Of a DNA stretch of 64,000 bases, positions 54,945 through 64,000 are shown in pieces. The stretch is from Bacillus nitratireducens (GTDB lineage Bacteria; Bacillota; Bacilli; Bacillales; Bacillaceae_G): the NCBI RefSeq assembly GCF_001884135.1, contig NZ_MAOC01000004.1:84013-148012 (forward strand), written 5' to 3'. The position numbers and the translations under genes are program-made. Within the stretch, counting starts at the first letter, position 1. Each line of letters begins with the position of its first letter. The notes under the pieces were generated by a model. The model ran no database searches. It saw nothing but the letters and a program-made list of their open reading frames with translations, and was not told where the DNA came from.

Positions 54945-56829
54945 CTTGTTTTTTGCTCCCCTTTCTCGTCTTCACTGGTCGTAATATGGATACGCCAAAT
55001 GGTGGAATTGTAATTTCTACATGTGCCGCTTGATTATGATACGGTTCTAGAACTGCCTTGAGACGTTTCTTATTCACTTGCCCCGATCCGCCATATTGCT
55101 CAGCATCACTGTTTAAAATTTCGTTATAATACTCGAAATCTGGTACACCTACTTTATAGTTTTCATATGTAGCTTTCGTAAAATTACATACGACAACTAA
55201 CGCATCTTCTTGCTTATCCCCTTGGCGAATAAACGAGAAAATACTTTGCTCATTATTATTAGCATCAATCCACTGAAACCCTTCAGGCGAGTGATCTAAC
55301 TGCCAAAGTGGTTTTGAACGCTTATACAATGCTATGAGCTCTTTAAAGTAATCATGCATATTACGATGCATTTCAAAATCATGTAAATTCCAATCTAAAT
55401 CTTCAAGATCTTTCCACTCATCAAATTGGCCAAATTCTCCACCCATAAAGAGTAATTTCTTACCTGGATGAGTAAAGAAATATCCATATAATAAACGAAG
55501 TTGGGCGAACTTATCCCAGTACTCTCCTGGCATTTTATTTAATAACGACTTTTTCCCATGAACGACTTCATCATGAGAAAGTGGCAATATGAAGTTTTCA
55601 GAGTGAGCATATAGTAAAGAGAATGTCATTTTCTCATGAATGTATTTCCGGTACTCTGGTGCACATTCCATATATTTCAGCACGTCATTCATCCAACCCA
55701 TATTCCATTTATAATTGAATCCAAGTCCACCCTCATACGTTGGAGCTGTTACAAGCGGCCAAGCTGTTGAATCTTCTGCTGTCATAAGAAACTCTTCATC
55801 TTCTGCAAACACAGCTTCATTTAACTCTCTTAAGAAAGAAACAGCGTGTTCATTACTTTGCTCTTTTCCTTCTTTATTCCAGTACAGCATATTCGCAACT
55901 GCATCTACCCTGAAACCATCAATATGGAAATACCTCATCCAAAATAATGCATTTGAAATTAAGAAATTACGTACTTCTCTCTTCCCTAAATCAAAATTAA
56001 CAGTTCCCCATATCAGGTTTTCTTGTACATCTATATCTTTATATTCATAAGTCGGTGTCCCATCAAACAAATATAAACCGTGAGCATCTTTACAAAAATG
56101 CCCCGGCACCCAATCTAAAATGACACCGATTCCATATTTATGACATTCATCGACAAAATACATCAAATCATGTGGCGTGCCGAATCTACTTGTTGCTGCA
56201 TAATACCCTGTTCCTTGATATCCCCAAGAACGATCATATGGATGCTCAACAAGCGGCATAATTTCAATATGTGTAAATTGATGTTCCACCACATACGGAA
56301 TGAGCTCCTCGGCCATTTCTCTGTAAGAATACAGAGCGCCATCTTCTTTCTTTTTCCAAGAACCGAAATGTAATTCATAAACTGTCATCGCTTCTTTATA
56401 AATCGATTTTTTCTTTCTCTTACGAATCCAGTTTTTATCATTCCATTCATATCCCTCTATATCAAAAACTACAGATGCCGTATTTGGTCTTACTTCTGCA
56501 TATACTGCGTAAGGATCTGCTTTTAAAATAACGGAACCGTCCATCGTTTCAATCGCATACTTGTATATCTCATTCTCTGCAATATGCGGTACAAACAAGG
56601 ACCAAATCCCCTCTTCTGTCACTTGTAGCATCTTATGTTGCTCATAATCCCATTCATTAAAATCTCCAACAACACTCATTGCTTTCGCATGAGGAGCCCA
56701 TACTGTAAATCGTACACCTCGCATCCCATCTTCCGTCACAATATGTGCCCCAAAGATGTTATAACTGTCATAGTACTTTTCTGTATGAAACTCATCTCGT
56801 TTCACTTCTTCACAATTTATTACATCCAA
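54892..56829 (-). CDS. glgB: 1,4-alpha-glucan branching enzyme
   Basis: 645 residues from a TTG at 56829 (GAGGTG six bases upstream), the usual length in this group; a GTG three codons earlier is possible. Domains: CBM48 at about 30-120, GH13 catalytic barrel with [12 protein letters not shown] (nucleophile Asp), TAEDSTAWP (acid/base Glu) and LSHDEVVHG (third Asp), then an all-beta C-terminal domain ending GVSILRP. A basic tail of about 25 residues ([14 protein letters not shown]...) follows, part of it encoded over the start of glgC. It introduces alpha-1,6 branches. First gene of the glgBCDAP operon. Confidence 0.96.
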   Translation of the reverse strand: MDVINCEEVKRDEFHTEKYYDSYNIFGAHIVTEDGMRGVRFTVWAPHAKAMSVVGDFNEWDYEQHKMLQVTEEGIWSLFVPHIAENEIYKYAIETMDGSVILKADPYAVYAEVRPNTASVVFDIEGYEWNDKNWIRKRKKKSIYKEAMTVYELHFGSWKKKEDGALYSYREMAEELIPYVVEHQFTHIEIMPLVEHPYDRSWGYQGTGYYAATSRFGTPHDLMYFVDECHKYGIGVILDWVPGHFCKDAHGLYLFDGTPTYEYKDIDVQENLIWGTVNFDLGKREVRNFLISNALFWMRYFHIDGFRVDAVANMLYWNKEGKEQSNEHAVSFLRELNEAVFAEDEEFLMTAEDSTAWPLVTAPTYEGGLGFNYKWNMGWMNDVLKYMECAPEYRKYIHEKMTFSLLYAHSENFILPLSHDEVVHGKKSLLNKMPGEYWDKFAQLRLLYGYFFTHPGKKLLFMGGEFGQFDEWKDLEDLDWNLHDFEMHRNMHDYFKELIALYKRSKPLWQLDHSPEGFQWIDANNNEQSIFSFIRQGDKQEDALVVVCNFTKATYENYKVGVPDFEYYNEILNSDAEQYGGSGQVNKKRLKAVLEPYHNQAAHVEITIPPFGVSILRPVKTRKGSKKQDGSKTKVRSNVTSRGKR

Positions 56830-56839
56830 TATGTTCACC

Positions 56840-57180
56840 TCACTAAGATGACAGAATTTTTTTACTCTTTATCATTTCTGCGAAAAACTGAAATATCCTT
56901 GTTATTTTTTAAAAAATATTCGTTTTTTTCTTTAATTTCGCTTAAAATATTCAAATTTACTGTGTAAAATATCGAATTTTGACGAATATTCATTGCAAAC
57001 GCTTCATTCCCTACTAGTCTTTCATCCTATTATTTATTTCTCAACCTTTATTTCATTAGATTTATCCTATTTTACTCGCTATTTATCACTTAAAATCGTA
57101 ACAAAATAATCTGTCATAAAAAATGTTTCTCAACATCTTTTTGTCACAATTTTCTTGAAATGGAAAATTCATAAGCATAT
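56840..57180. other. Intergenic region between glgB and the TasA-family gene; no gene seen
   Basis: Very AT-rich. I see no ORF with a ribosome site, no RNA gene and no hairpin terminator. Several AAAATATTC/GAATATT-like words occur at 56913-56990 upstream of glgB, and the glgB promoter must lie here, but I cannot assign a confident -35/-10 pair. Confidence 0.5.
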
Positions 57181-57182
57181 AC

Positions 57183-57222
57183 TTGTTCTCAATAAAGAAC
57201 ATCAATCCTTCGCCAATATAAT
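57183..57222 (+). promoter_or_regulatory. Promoter with SinR-like operator before the TasA-family gene
   Basis: A dyad GTTCT-CAATAA-AGAAC (57185-57200) within TTGTTCTC...AAGAACA matches the B. subtilis SinR site (GTTCTYT and its complement, with the same 6-base spacing). It overlaps the expected -35 position of a perfect TATAAT at 57217-57222. The start codon is about 79 bases downstream. This suggests repression by SinR. Confidence 0.6.
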
Positions 57223-57300
57223 TCATACTGAAATGCTATGTTTACTCTATTCATATTCCATGCGAACGTTTGATGAAAATTTAAACTAGGGGGCTTTCTT

Positions 57301-57906
57301 ATGTCATTAAAACAAAAAGTAGGAATGGGAGTTGTCACAGCCACACTTGGCTTATCCCTTACATTCGGTGGTGTATTCGCCTATTTCAGTGATTCTGAAA
57401 CATCGAATAATTCATTTCAAGCTGGAACACTAGACCTTTCTCTTAATCCAAGTGTAATCGTTGATGTGAAAGATTTAAAGCCTGGTGATTTTATTGAAAG
57501 AAATTTCAAGCTTGAAAACAAAGGAACATTGGATATTGCAAAAGTATCACTCGAAACATCCTATGAAGTTACAGATGCAAAGCAAAACAATGCTGGTGAA
57601 GATTTAGGTGAACATATCGTCGTAAAGTTTCTAGTTAACGATGGTAAGCCATCTAATCCAAATGATGATCACGAGGTTTTATGGGAAACAAAACTATCAG
57701 AACTAAAAACTATGAAGCCTGAGGATGTAGCTACTTCTCTAGAACGTCATAACTTAATAGATGGTATTAAATCTGATGAAACGGATTACTTACACGTTCT
57801 ATTCTCATTTGAAGATAATGACCAAGATCAAAATAAGTTTCAAGGTGATTCTTTACAACTAAACTGGACATTCAATGCAGAACAAACAAAAGGTGAAGAG
57901 AAATAA
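57301..57906 (+). CDS. TasA/camelysin (CalY)-family secreted protein
   Basis: 201 residues. A SipW-type signal peptide (MSLKQKVGMGVVTATLGLSLTFGGVFA, then YFSDSE) is followed by NNSFQAGTLDLSLNP and VDVKDLKPGDFIERNFKLENKGTLDI, the beginning of the TasA/CalY jelly-roll fold, and near the end FQGDSLQLNWTFNAEQ. These proteins form extracellular biofilm fibres or sit on the cell surface; camelysin is also listed as a peptidase (M73), which is disputed. No sipW-like signal peptidase is nearby, so processing must rely on one elsewhere. GGGGG precedes the ATG. It lies 47 bases before a secreted protease gene, with which it is probably co-transcribed from a SinR-like promoter. Confidence 0.88.
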   Translation: MSLKQKVGMGVVTATLGLSLTFGGVFAYFSDSETSNNSFQAGTLDLSLNPSVIVDVKDLKPGDFIERNFKLENKGTLDIAKVSLETSYEVTDAKQNNAGEDLGEHIVVKFLVNDGKPSNPNDDHEVLWETKLSELKTMKPEDVATSLERHNLIDGIKSDETDYLHVLFSFEDNDQDQNKFQGDSLQLNWTFNAEQTKGEEK

Positions 57907-57953
57907 TCTTATTTTTTCTCTATTAAAAAATACAAATTATCGGAGGCTTATAC

Positions 57954-60900
57954 ATGAAAAAGAAAAATCGTTTTGTTACGGGAATTGTAACGGCTGGCGT
58001 TCTATTTTCAACAGCTCTTCCTTTCAATGTTCTTGCTGAAAGCCCTATTAACCAAATTGACTTATCAAATGCTCATTCTTTACTATCAAAACTTTCCAAA
58101 GGAGAGCGCCTGGCATTACAAACATTGGATGCCAATCCTGGCTTTACTATTTCACCAGATATTAATACAAGTAGTTCTGAACCAGTAAATATCATTGTAG
58201 AGTTTCAAACTGCACCAGTAAAAATTAATGAATTGGAACAAAAAGCAAAAGGATTGCAGGCTGCTCCTGAAAATATAAAGGCACGTATTGATCAAGAGCA
58301 TGAAGAATTCCAAGAAGGATTAAAACGCCTTCACCAATTCAGCCCATCAGTGAAATCAGGAAATTTCCAGTCTGTACAAATTAAACGCTCTTATAAACAT
58401 GCGATGAACGGCGTGGCGATGACATTACCAGCTAATACAGTTGAAGAACTGTTGCGAATTGGCGTCGTAAAACGTATTTGGAAAGATTACGAAGTAAAAT
58501 TAAATTTACCGAAACAAGCTGAGCAAAAAGCACCTCAAAAACTAACTGATAGCATTCCGCAAATTGGGGTAGATAAGTTACATAGCGAGGGCATTACCGG
58601 AAAAGGAATTAAAGTCGGAGTATTAGATACAGGTATTGATTACAATCACCCTGACTTAAAAGATGTGTATAAAGGCTATCGCGCAAAACCGGGTGAAGAT
58701 TCTAGTAAGGTAGACCCAAACTCTGTAAAAGGTTGGGACTTTATTAATAACGATGCAGATCCGATGGAAACAACTTATACAGAGTGGCAACAATCTGGCG
58801 CTCCTGAATTTGATAATCGTGGTTCTTCCTTCTACACAGCACACGGTACTCACGTAGCAGGTATCGTTTCTGCTCAAAAGAAAACTAAATCAGATTCAGC
58901 AGTAAAAGGTGTTGCACCTGACATTGAACTGTATAACTATCGCGTACTCGGTCCTTATGGAAGCGGAGATAGTTCTGGTATTATTGCTGCAATCGATAAA
59001 TCTATTTCTGACGGTATGAATGTCATTAACTTATCGTTAGGTGACGATAGTAACAATCCGCTTGATCCAACATCTATCGCTGTTAATAACGCAATGCTTT
59101 CCGGTGTTGTTACAGTCGTTGCTGCTGGTAACTCTGGTCCAAATCCAGCGACACTCGGATCACCAGGTGCTTCTCCATTTGCTATTACAGTTGGGGCAAG
59201 CGATAGCTCTATTTCCTTACCGAAACTATCAGGTCATGCTGGACAATTACAATTCCCTAACCTAATTTTATTCGGCAAAAACTTCACTGATAAAATAGAA
59301 GATTTCAAAGGACAATCTCTCCCTATTGAATCTGTAGGAATCGGTACTCCTGACGAGTTTAGTAAAAAGGATGTAAAAGGAAAAATCGCACTCGTTGCAC
59401 GTGGTACACTCTCATTTGATGAAAAAATCGCTAATGCGAAACAAGCTGGTGCAAAAGCCGTTATTATTTATAACAATGTGGACGGAGAAATTCCTTTCTA
59501 CATTGGTGAAAGCACAAAATACATTCCAGCCTTCCGCCTAACGAAAGAAGATGGCGAAAAACTAAAAGCTCAAATTGAACAAGGCAGCACATCCTTAACT
59601 TTCGATGAAATCAATTACATTCAAACAGAAGGTGATCACCTTGCAGACTTTAGCTCACGTGGCCCTGTTACATCGAATGATGATATTAAACCTGATATTA
59701 CAGCGCCTGGTGTTGCGGTACTTTCAACAGTACCTGAATATATTAACGACCCACAAGAGGGTGAAAACTATGATGTTTCCTATGAGCGTATGCAAGGAAC
59801 ATCCATGGCGTCTCCACATATCGCTGGCGTTGCTGCTCTTATTTTGCAAGAACACCCAGAATACTCTCCATTCGATGTAAAGGCATCTCTTATGAACACA
59901 GCTGATGATTTAAAAGAAAAGTATTCCGTATATGAAGTGGGAGCTGGACGAGTAGATGCTTATAACTCTGTTCACACTGAAACAAGTTTTAAAGTGTTAG
60001 ATACGACAAAAACAGTTGTAAATGATGAAGTGATTGAAGTACCAGAAGAAACTGGATCCATTGCATTCGGAAAGTACTATCAAAAAGACGGGGAATCTAT
60101 TGAACAAAAACGAAAAATTAAAATTGAAAATCGCAATAAACAAGAGAAGAAAGAATTTAAAACAGAAATTTCTTATACACCAGCATCTTCTGCTATTAAC
60201 GATGCTACCGCAAACGGTGTAAAAGTTTCTACTTCTGAAATACTTACGATTGATGCTGGTAAATCAGATGAAATTGAGGCAAAAATTAATATTCCAGCTG
60301 GTGCAAAACAAGGCCGATATGAAGGATATATTCATATTACAAACACGAAAAATAAAGAAGAAACGTATCAAATTCCGTTCTCTATTCGTGTATCAGAGCC
60401 TGGTATTGAAAATGCACTATTATCAAGAAAAACAATCTCAACTGATACATCTACATTCAATCCATACCGTGAATCATATGTTCACGGGGCATTCCAATTA
60501 AACAGCGAACTTGAAACGTTAGATCTTATTGTGAAAGACTCAAAAACAAATAAAGCGCTCGGCTTCATTGGAACATTAAACACGAGTGAACTAAAAACGG
60601 ATGTGTATTACTACTTAGATTCATTCTTTAACGGCAGAGTGTATCCTTTTACAAATGATCCTGCAAAACCAATTGGTGATGAGAAAATCGACTTACCAGA
60701 AGGAGATTACACAATTGAATTTGTTGGCTATGATAAAGCCGGGAAAGCACGTGTGAAAGGTGATTATGTCGTAATTGATAATACACCGCCAGAAGTGAAA
60801 TTAACTGGATTACAGCCTGGTATTTATGAACTAAATGAAGAAAACTACACAGTAGAAGACGGTAAAAAAGCACTATGGATTAAAGGAAATGTATATGATT

Positions 60901-62177
60901 CAAACGTTGACTACTTAAAAGGAAAAGGATTAAACATTACGCAAGAGGCTAACGGAGTTATGTACTATGACTATTCTCCATACTTGCATAAGTTTTTACC
61001 GATTACTGAAAATGGTGACTTTAAAGTTGGTATTACACCTGACTCCTTCAGAACGGAAGGCCCAATGAACACAGGCGTGTATATTTTCGATTATGCAACT
61101 GCAGGCCCTGACTATCCAAGCGGTGTAAATAACTATTGGTTTATCCCGCAAGGTACTCAATATGCAAAAGCTAATTATAATAAAAAAGAATTATATAAAA
61201 ATGATGAATTCACTGTGACACTAGATGCTAAACACGTAAAACAATTTGTTGCTGGAGAATTTAACGTAAAATTCCTAGAGAAGAACTTCAAATTTGCAAA
61301 TGCGAAATTGAATCCTGCTTTTGAAAAACTCCTTTCTGAAAAAGGGGGAACGGCAAAAGTAAATGAACCAAAACTAGAAGAAGGTTCTGTTACAGTAGGC
61401 GGAGCTATTGATGATAAAAACTTCGCTGGATTAGACGGTGATTTCCCATTCATTGATGTAACTTTCAAAGTAGAAAATGATGAATTTTATGAAGCAAATG
61501 CTCAATTAGATTTACCAGTATTCGTTTACTGGAAACAAGGTGAATCAGAGCCAAACAGAATGCGTGTACTGCAAGATCCAACATTCTCAGTTATGTCTTT
61601 AAACTCACTAGTAGAAGGAAATATTAAACCTGGTGCATTCGTAAATGAACGTGGATATTTAGATGAAAAGTTCGATTATACGAAACTTGGCGTAAAAGTA
61701 TATGCAACTGATTCTTACCGTCATAAATTTGAAGGCTCACTAGATAAATACGGATACTTCAAATTAAATGGACTTCCTGTTAATAAACGTGACTATAACT
61801 TATTCGTAGAAGTCCCAGGGCATTTAACAAGCCGCCTAACAACGAAATTAGGCACTGAAAAAGATGGTAAGCTGCTTGGCCAATATTATTATGCACGACC
61901 TGATGAAAACCTTGCAGGTGATGTAAATGGAGATAAAGTCATTGATATTAAAGATGCTGAAATTATCGCTAGCAACTATGGTAAAAAGGGAGTATCTGTA
62001 AAAGACGGTGACCTTAACAAAGATGGTATTGTCGACGAAAAAGATATTCGTTTCGTTGAAAAGAACTTCTTGAAAAAAGGTCCAGATGCATCTAAATCAC
62101 AAACACCTGTTGAAAAATCAAAAAGCGGTACACTTGCAGACATTTTAAAGAAATTAGGATTAGCGCCTAAAAAATGA
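57954..62177 (+). CDS. Vpr-like S8 subtilisin-family serine protease with dockerin-like domain
   Basis: 1407 residues. A signal peptide (about 1-28) is followed by an inhibitor I9-like propeptide (about 60-175). The subtilase domain (about 185-660) has catalytic Asp225 (VGVLDTGIDYNHPDL), His297 (HGTHVAGI) and Ser617 (GTSMASPHIAGVAAL), and a PA domain is inserted at about 440-545 (KGKIALVARGTLSFDEKIANAKQAGAKAVIIYNN). An Fn3-like region follows (about 680-800), then further beta-rich domains (a cohesin-like part near 1080-1180), and a dockerin type I-like pair of calcium loops at about 1320-1385 (GDVNGDKVIDIKDAEII and GDLNKDGIVDEKDIRFV). GGAGG precedes the ATG. The stop codon overlaps the start of repeat copy B. 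Confidence 0.9.
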   Translation: MKKKNRFVTGIVTAGVLFSTALPFNVLAESPINQIDLSNAHSLLSKLSKGERLALQTLDANPGFTISPDINTSSSEPVNIIVEFQTAPVKINELEQKAKGLQAAPENIKARIDQEHEEFQEGLKRLHQFSPSVKSGNFQSVQIKRSYKHAMNGVAMTLPANTVEELLRIGVVKRIWKDYEVKLNLPKQAEQKAPQKLTDSIPQIGVDKLHSEGITGKGIKVGVLDTGIDYNHPDLKDVYKGYRAKPGEDSSKVDPNSVKGWDFINNDADPMETTYTEWQQSGAPEFDNRGSSFYTAHGTHVAGIVSAQKKTKSDSAVKGVAPDIELYNYRVLGPYGSGDSSGIIAAIDKSISDGMNVINLSLGDDSNNPLDPTSIAVNNAMLSGVVTVVAAGNSGPNPATLGSPGASPFAITVGASDSSISLPKLSGHAGQLQFPNLILFGKNFTDKIEDFKGQSLPIESVGIGTPDEFSKKDVKGKIALVARGTLSFDEKIANAKQAGAKAVIIYNNVDGEIPFYIGESTKYIPAFRLTKEDGEKLKAQIEQGSTSLTFDEINYIQTEGDHLADFSSRGPVTSNDDIKPDITAPGVAVLSTVPEYINDPQEGENYDVSYERMQGTSMASPHIAGVAALILQEHPEYSPFDVKASLMNTADDLKEKYSVYEVGAGRVDAYNSVHTETSFKVLDTTKTVVNDEVIEVPEETGSIAFGKYYQKDGESIEQKRKIKIENRNKQEKKEFKTEISYTPASSAINDATANGVKVSTSEILTIDAGKSDEIEAKINIPAGAKQGRYEGYIHITNTKNKEETYQIPFSIRVSEPGIENALLSRKTISTDTSTFNPYRESYVHGAFQLNSELETLDLIVKDSKTNKALGFIGTLNTSELKTDVYYYLDSFFNGRVYPFTNDPAKPIGDEKIDLPEGDYTIEFVGYDKAGKARVKGDYVVIDNTPPEVKLTGLQPGIYELNEENYTVEDGKKALWIKGNVYDSNVDYLKGKGLNITQEANGVMYYDYSPYLHKFLPITENGDFKVGITPDSFRTEGPMNTGVYIFDYATAGPDYPSGVNNYWFIPQGTQYAKANYNKKELYKNDEFTVTLDAKHVKQFVAGEFNVKFLEKNFKFANAKLNPAFEKLLSEKGGTAKVNEPKLEEGSVTVGGAIDDKNFAGLDGDFPFIDVTFKVENDEFYEANAQLDLPVFVYWKQGESEPNRMRVLQDPTFSVMSLNSLVEGNIKPGAFVNERGYLDEKFDYTKLGVKVYATDSYRHKFEGSLDKYGYFKLNGLPVNKRDYNLFVEVPGHLTSRLTTKLGTEKDGKLLGQYYYARPDENLAGDVNGDKVIDIKDAEIIASNYGKKGVSVKDGDLNKDGIVDEKDIRFVEKNFLKKGPDASKSQTPVEKSKSGTLADILKKLGLAPKK

Positions 62178-62335
62178 TAAAGTGAAACTTTAATCAGTGG
62201 GGGTTTTGTTCATCCCCCACTGATTATTAGCCTTCACCAATCGGGCTTTTACGGGCAATTGATCCCCCACCTAACTTCTTTGCTTTCGCTGCATTTTGAG
62301 GTGGGGGTCTTACTGCCCGGCAAATAGCGGGATAA
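62177..62335 (+). repeat. Structured intergenic repeat, full copy B (bcr-family-like)
   Basis: 159 bp, very similar to copy A at 43691-43849. The stems ATCAGTGGGGG/CCCCCACTGAT, CCCCCACCT/AGGTGGGGG and CCCG/CGGG are kept, with compensating changes relative to copy A (for example GGGGG/CCCCC here, GGGAG/CTCCC there). It begins at the last base of the protease stop codon. Confidence 0.82.
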
Positions 62336-62336
62336 T

Positions 62337-62371
62337 AAAGAGCACTCTATATAAAATAGAGTGCTCTTTTC
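62337..62371 (+). terminator. Terminator after copy B
   Basis: AAAGAGCACTCTAT-ATAAA-ATAGAGTGCTCTTTT, directly after the repeat. Confidence 0.92.
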
Positions 62372-62453
62372 TATAAACGACCCTTATCCAGCAAAAGGGG
62401 TATATTGGGGATATACAAGGGAAACCGGAAAAGGAATTTATATTAAATTATAT

Positions 62454-62490
62454 AAAAACTCAGAGGTAGGAAGCAGTTTCCCGCCTCTGA
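62454..62490 (-). terminator. Terminator of ldh
   Basis: On the minus strand CAGAGG-CG-GGAA-ACTGC-TTCC-TA-CCTCTG followed by AGTTTTTA, about 16 bases after the ldh stop codon. Confidence 0.85.
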
Positions 62491-62505
62491 ATTATTTAGC
62501 AATTA

Positions 62506-63486
<981 letters not shown>

Positions 63487-63550
63487 TTATTATTGTTTAA
63501 GTAATTAATTAAAATACTAATTTAATGTTGTTTAACTTCTTTACATTCAT

Positions 63551-63614
63551 ATTGTAGCACGGATTATTGTGAATTACTTCACAAATTATGACCTATTTGT
63601 GAACTTTTTCACAT
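63551..63614 (-). promoter_or_regulatory. ldh promoter region with two Rex operators
   Basis: TTGTGAATTACTTCACAA (63567-63584) is an exact match to the Rex consensus TTGTGAA-N4-TTCACAA. A second, TTGTGAACTTTTTCACAT (63597-63614), matches at 17 of 18 positions apart from the spacer. A candidate -10, TACAAT on the minus strand, lies at 63556-63551, so the first box covers the -35 region. Confidence 0.85.
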
Positions 63615-63850
63615 AGAGTGTAAAGTTATTGGATTAGGTGTGGAATCCATACCAATTTAGGGGTTTTGTTTAGATTGTGAACGTGGATAGTTCCGTTTTT
63701 ATCGGTAAATGAAATTATATAGACGATTTTTGGAATATATCTACCGTAACTCAAAATATATCAACGATTCGATGACCTTTTCACACTCCATCGCTCTCTC
63801 CTTTCTATTAGTTAGACGATTCAAATAGAAAAAAGTATACAAGAAATCCA
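63615..63850. other. Intergenic region between ldh and the tRNA terminator; no confident gene
   Basis: AT-rich. A 42-codon frame on the minus strand (63626-63754, TTG start) has no ribosome site. Three imperfect copies of a word like TATAT-nn-AC(G/C) occur at about 21-base intervals between 63715 and 63775. I see no RNA gene. Confidence 0.4.
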
Positions 63851-63923
63851 TAAAAAAAAGCAGACTATCCAAAGTCCACTTTTACACAACAAAAAAGAGA
63901 TAGCAGATTATGCTATCTCTTTT
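63851..63923 (-). terminator. Two tandem terminators after tRNA-Glu
   Basis: AAAAGAGATAGCA-GATTA-TGCTATCTCTTTT at 63893-63923 and a weaker stem with G-U pairs at about 63853-63885, both on the minus strand just past the tRNA 3' end. Confidence 0.85.
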
Positions 63924-63927
63924 AGTA

Positions 63928-63999
63928 TGACCCGTACGGGATTCGAACCCGTGTTACCGCCGTGAAAGGGCGGTGTCTTAACCACTTGACCAACGGGCC
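63928..63999 (-). tRNA. tRNA-Glu (anticodon TTC)
   Basis: 72 bases on the minus strand starting GGCCCGTTGG and ending CGGGTCA. The acceptor stem GGCCCGT pairs with ACGGGTC, the anticodon arm CCGCC-CTTTCAC-GGCGG carries TTC, and the T arm has CGGGTTCGAATCCCG. No CCA is encoded. Upstream tRNAs of the same operon may lie beyond the window. Confidence 0.96.
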
Positions 64000-64000
64000 A

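Noticed and set aside
57301-57906. Calling the TasA-family gene calY or tasA itself
   Set aside because: The known calY/tasA locus has sipW beside it. None is present here and the sequence differs from camelysin as I remember it, so I give only the family.
43691-62335. Copies of the intergenic repeat as CRISPR or insertion sequences
   Set aside because: The copies are dispersed singly, 159 bp or shorter, without regular spacers or a transposase gene. They are structured non-coding repeats.
63626-63754. 42-codon minus-strand frame upstream of ldh
   Set aside because: It reads smoothly (contains FTDKNGTIHVHNL) but has only a TTG start without a ribosome site and no recognisable family. Possibly a gene remnant, but not supported enough.

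Overview
The window is low-GC chromosomal DNA from a member of the Bacillus cereus group. The evidence is the set of recognisable orthologues (CspD, MenA-F, the GlgBCDAP set, L-lactate dehydrogenase, a camelysin/TasA-type protein, SdpRI, a YjcZ-type sporulation peptide, YteA) and several copies of a short structured intergenic repeat that looks like the B. cereus-group bcr family. No complete insertion sequence, prophage, CRISPR array or rRNA is visible. One tRNA-Glu lies at the right edge.

Layout. (1) 1-3.1 kb: the 3' end of a lipid kinase, three proteins of unknown function, and a decayed Rpn-type nuclease fragment. (2) 3.1-25.5 kb: a long cell-envelope defence region. It holds two paralogous two-gene FtsX-type (BceAB-like) ABC transporters, a YxeA protein, a phospholipid N-methyltransferase plus DedA pair, an AraC-type regulator, an ABC-2 exporter, an orphan SdpR/SdpI immunity pair, and a BceRS-like two-component system followed by three FtsX-type permeases that share one ATPase. 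(3) 25.5-32 kb: a YjcZ peptide and a carbohydrate-acid operon (GntP permease, GntR regulator, KDG kinase, KDGP aldolase, DgaE-type ammonia lyase, metallohydrolase). (4) 32.2-35 kb: VanR/VanS-like regulators and a VanY-like D,D-carboxypeptidase, without vanHAX. (5) 35-43.7 kb: the menaquinone cluster menF-D-H-B-E-C, with menA divergent. (6) 43.7-48.7 kb: yteA, cspD, an AIM24 protein, small ORFs, a TipAS-type MerR regulator and a lipase. (7) 48.7-56.8 kb: the glycogen operon glgB-C-D-A-P. (8) 57-62.3 kb: a TasA/camelysin-family protein and a very large Vpr-like subtilase with a dockerin-like tail. (9) 62.5-64 kb: ldh with two Rex boxes, then tRNA-Glu.

The most interesting structure is regulatory. 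Three separate promoters, upstream of the first ABC transporter, yxeA and the phospholipid methyltransferase/dedA pair, share the same layout on the minus strand: two TTAAGAAA boxes 15 bases apart, then 7 bases, then TATACT. A further box lies 3 bases upstream of the pair and is degenerate at the third promoter. This points to one regulator, probably of OmpR type, controlling a local envelope-stress regulon. The second ABC transporter instead shares an intergenic region with a divergent AraC-type gene, and that region carries two copies of a 28-bp dyad (CTTACA-N15-TGTAAG). Other clear operators are an SdpR-type palindrome, an XRE palindrome over its own -10, a 12-bp inverted repeat containing both -35 elements of the divergent menF/menA promoters, a SinR-like dyad before the TasA-family gene, and two Rex sites before ldh. 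The short structured repeat starts at, or just after, the stop codon of the upstream gene in several copies, so it probably acts as a 3'-end element.

All calls come from reading the sequence. Family names rest on recalled motifs, not on database searches.
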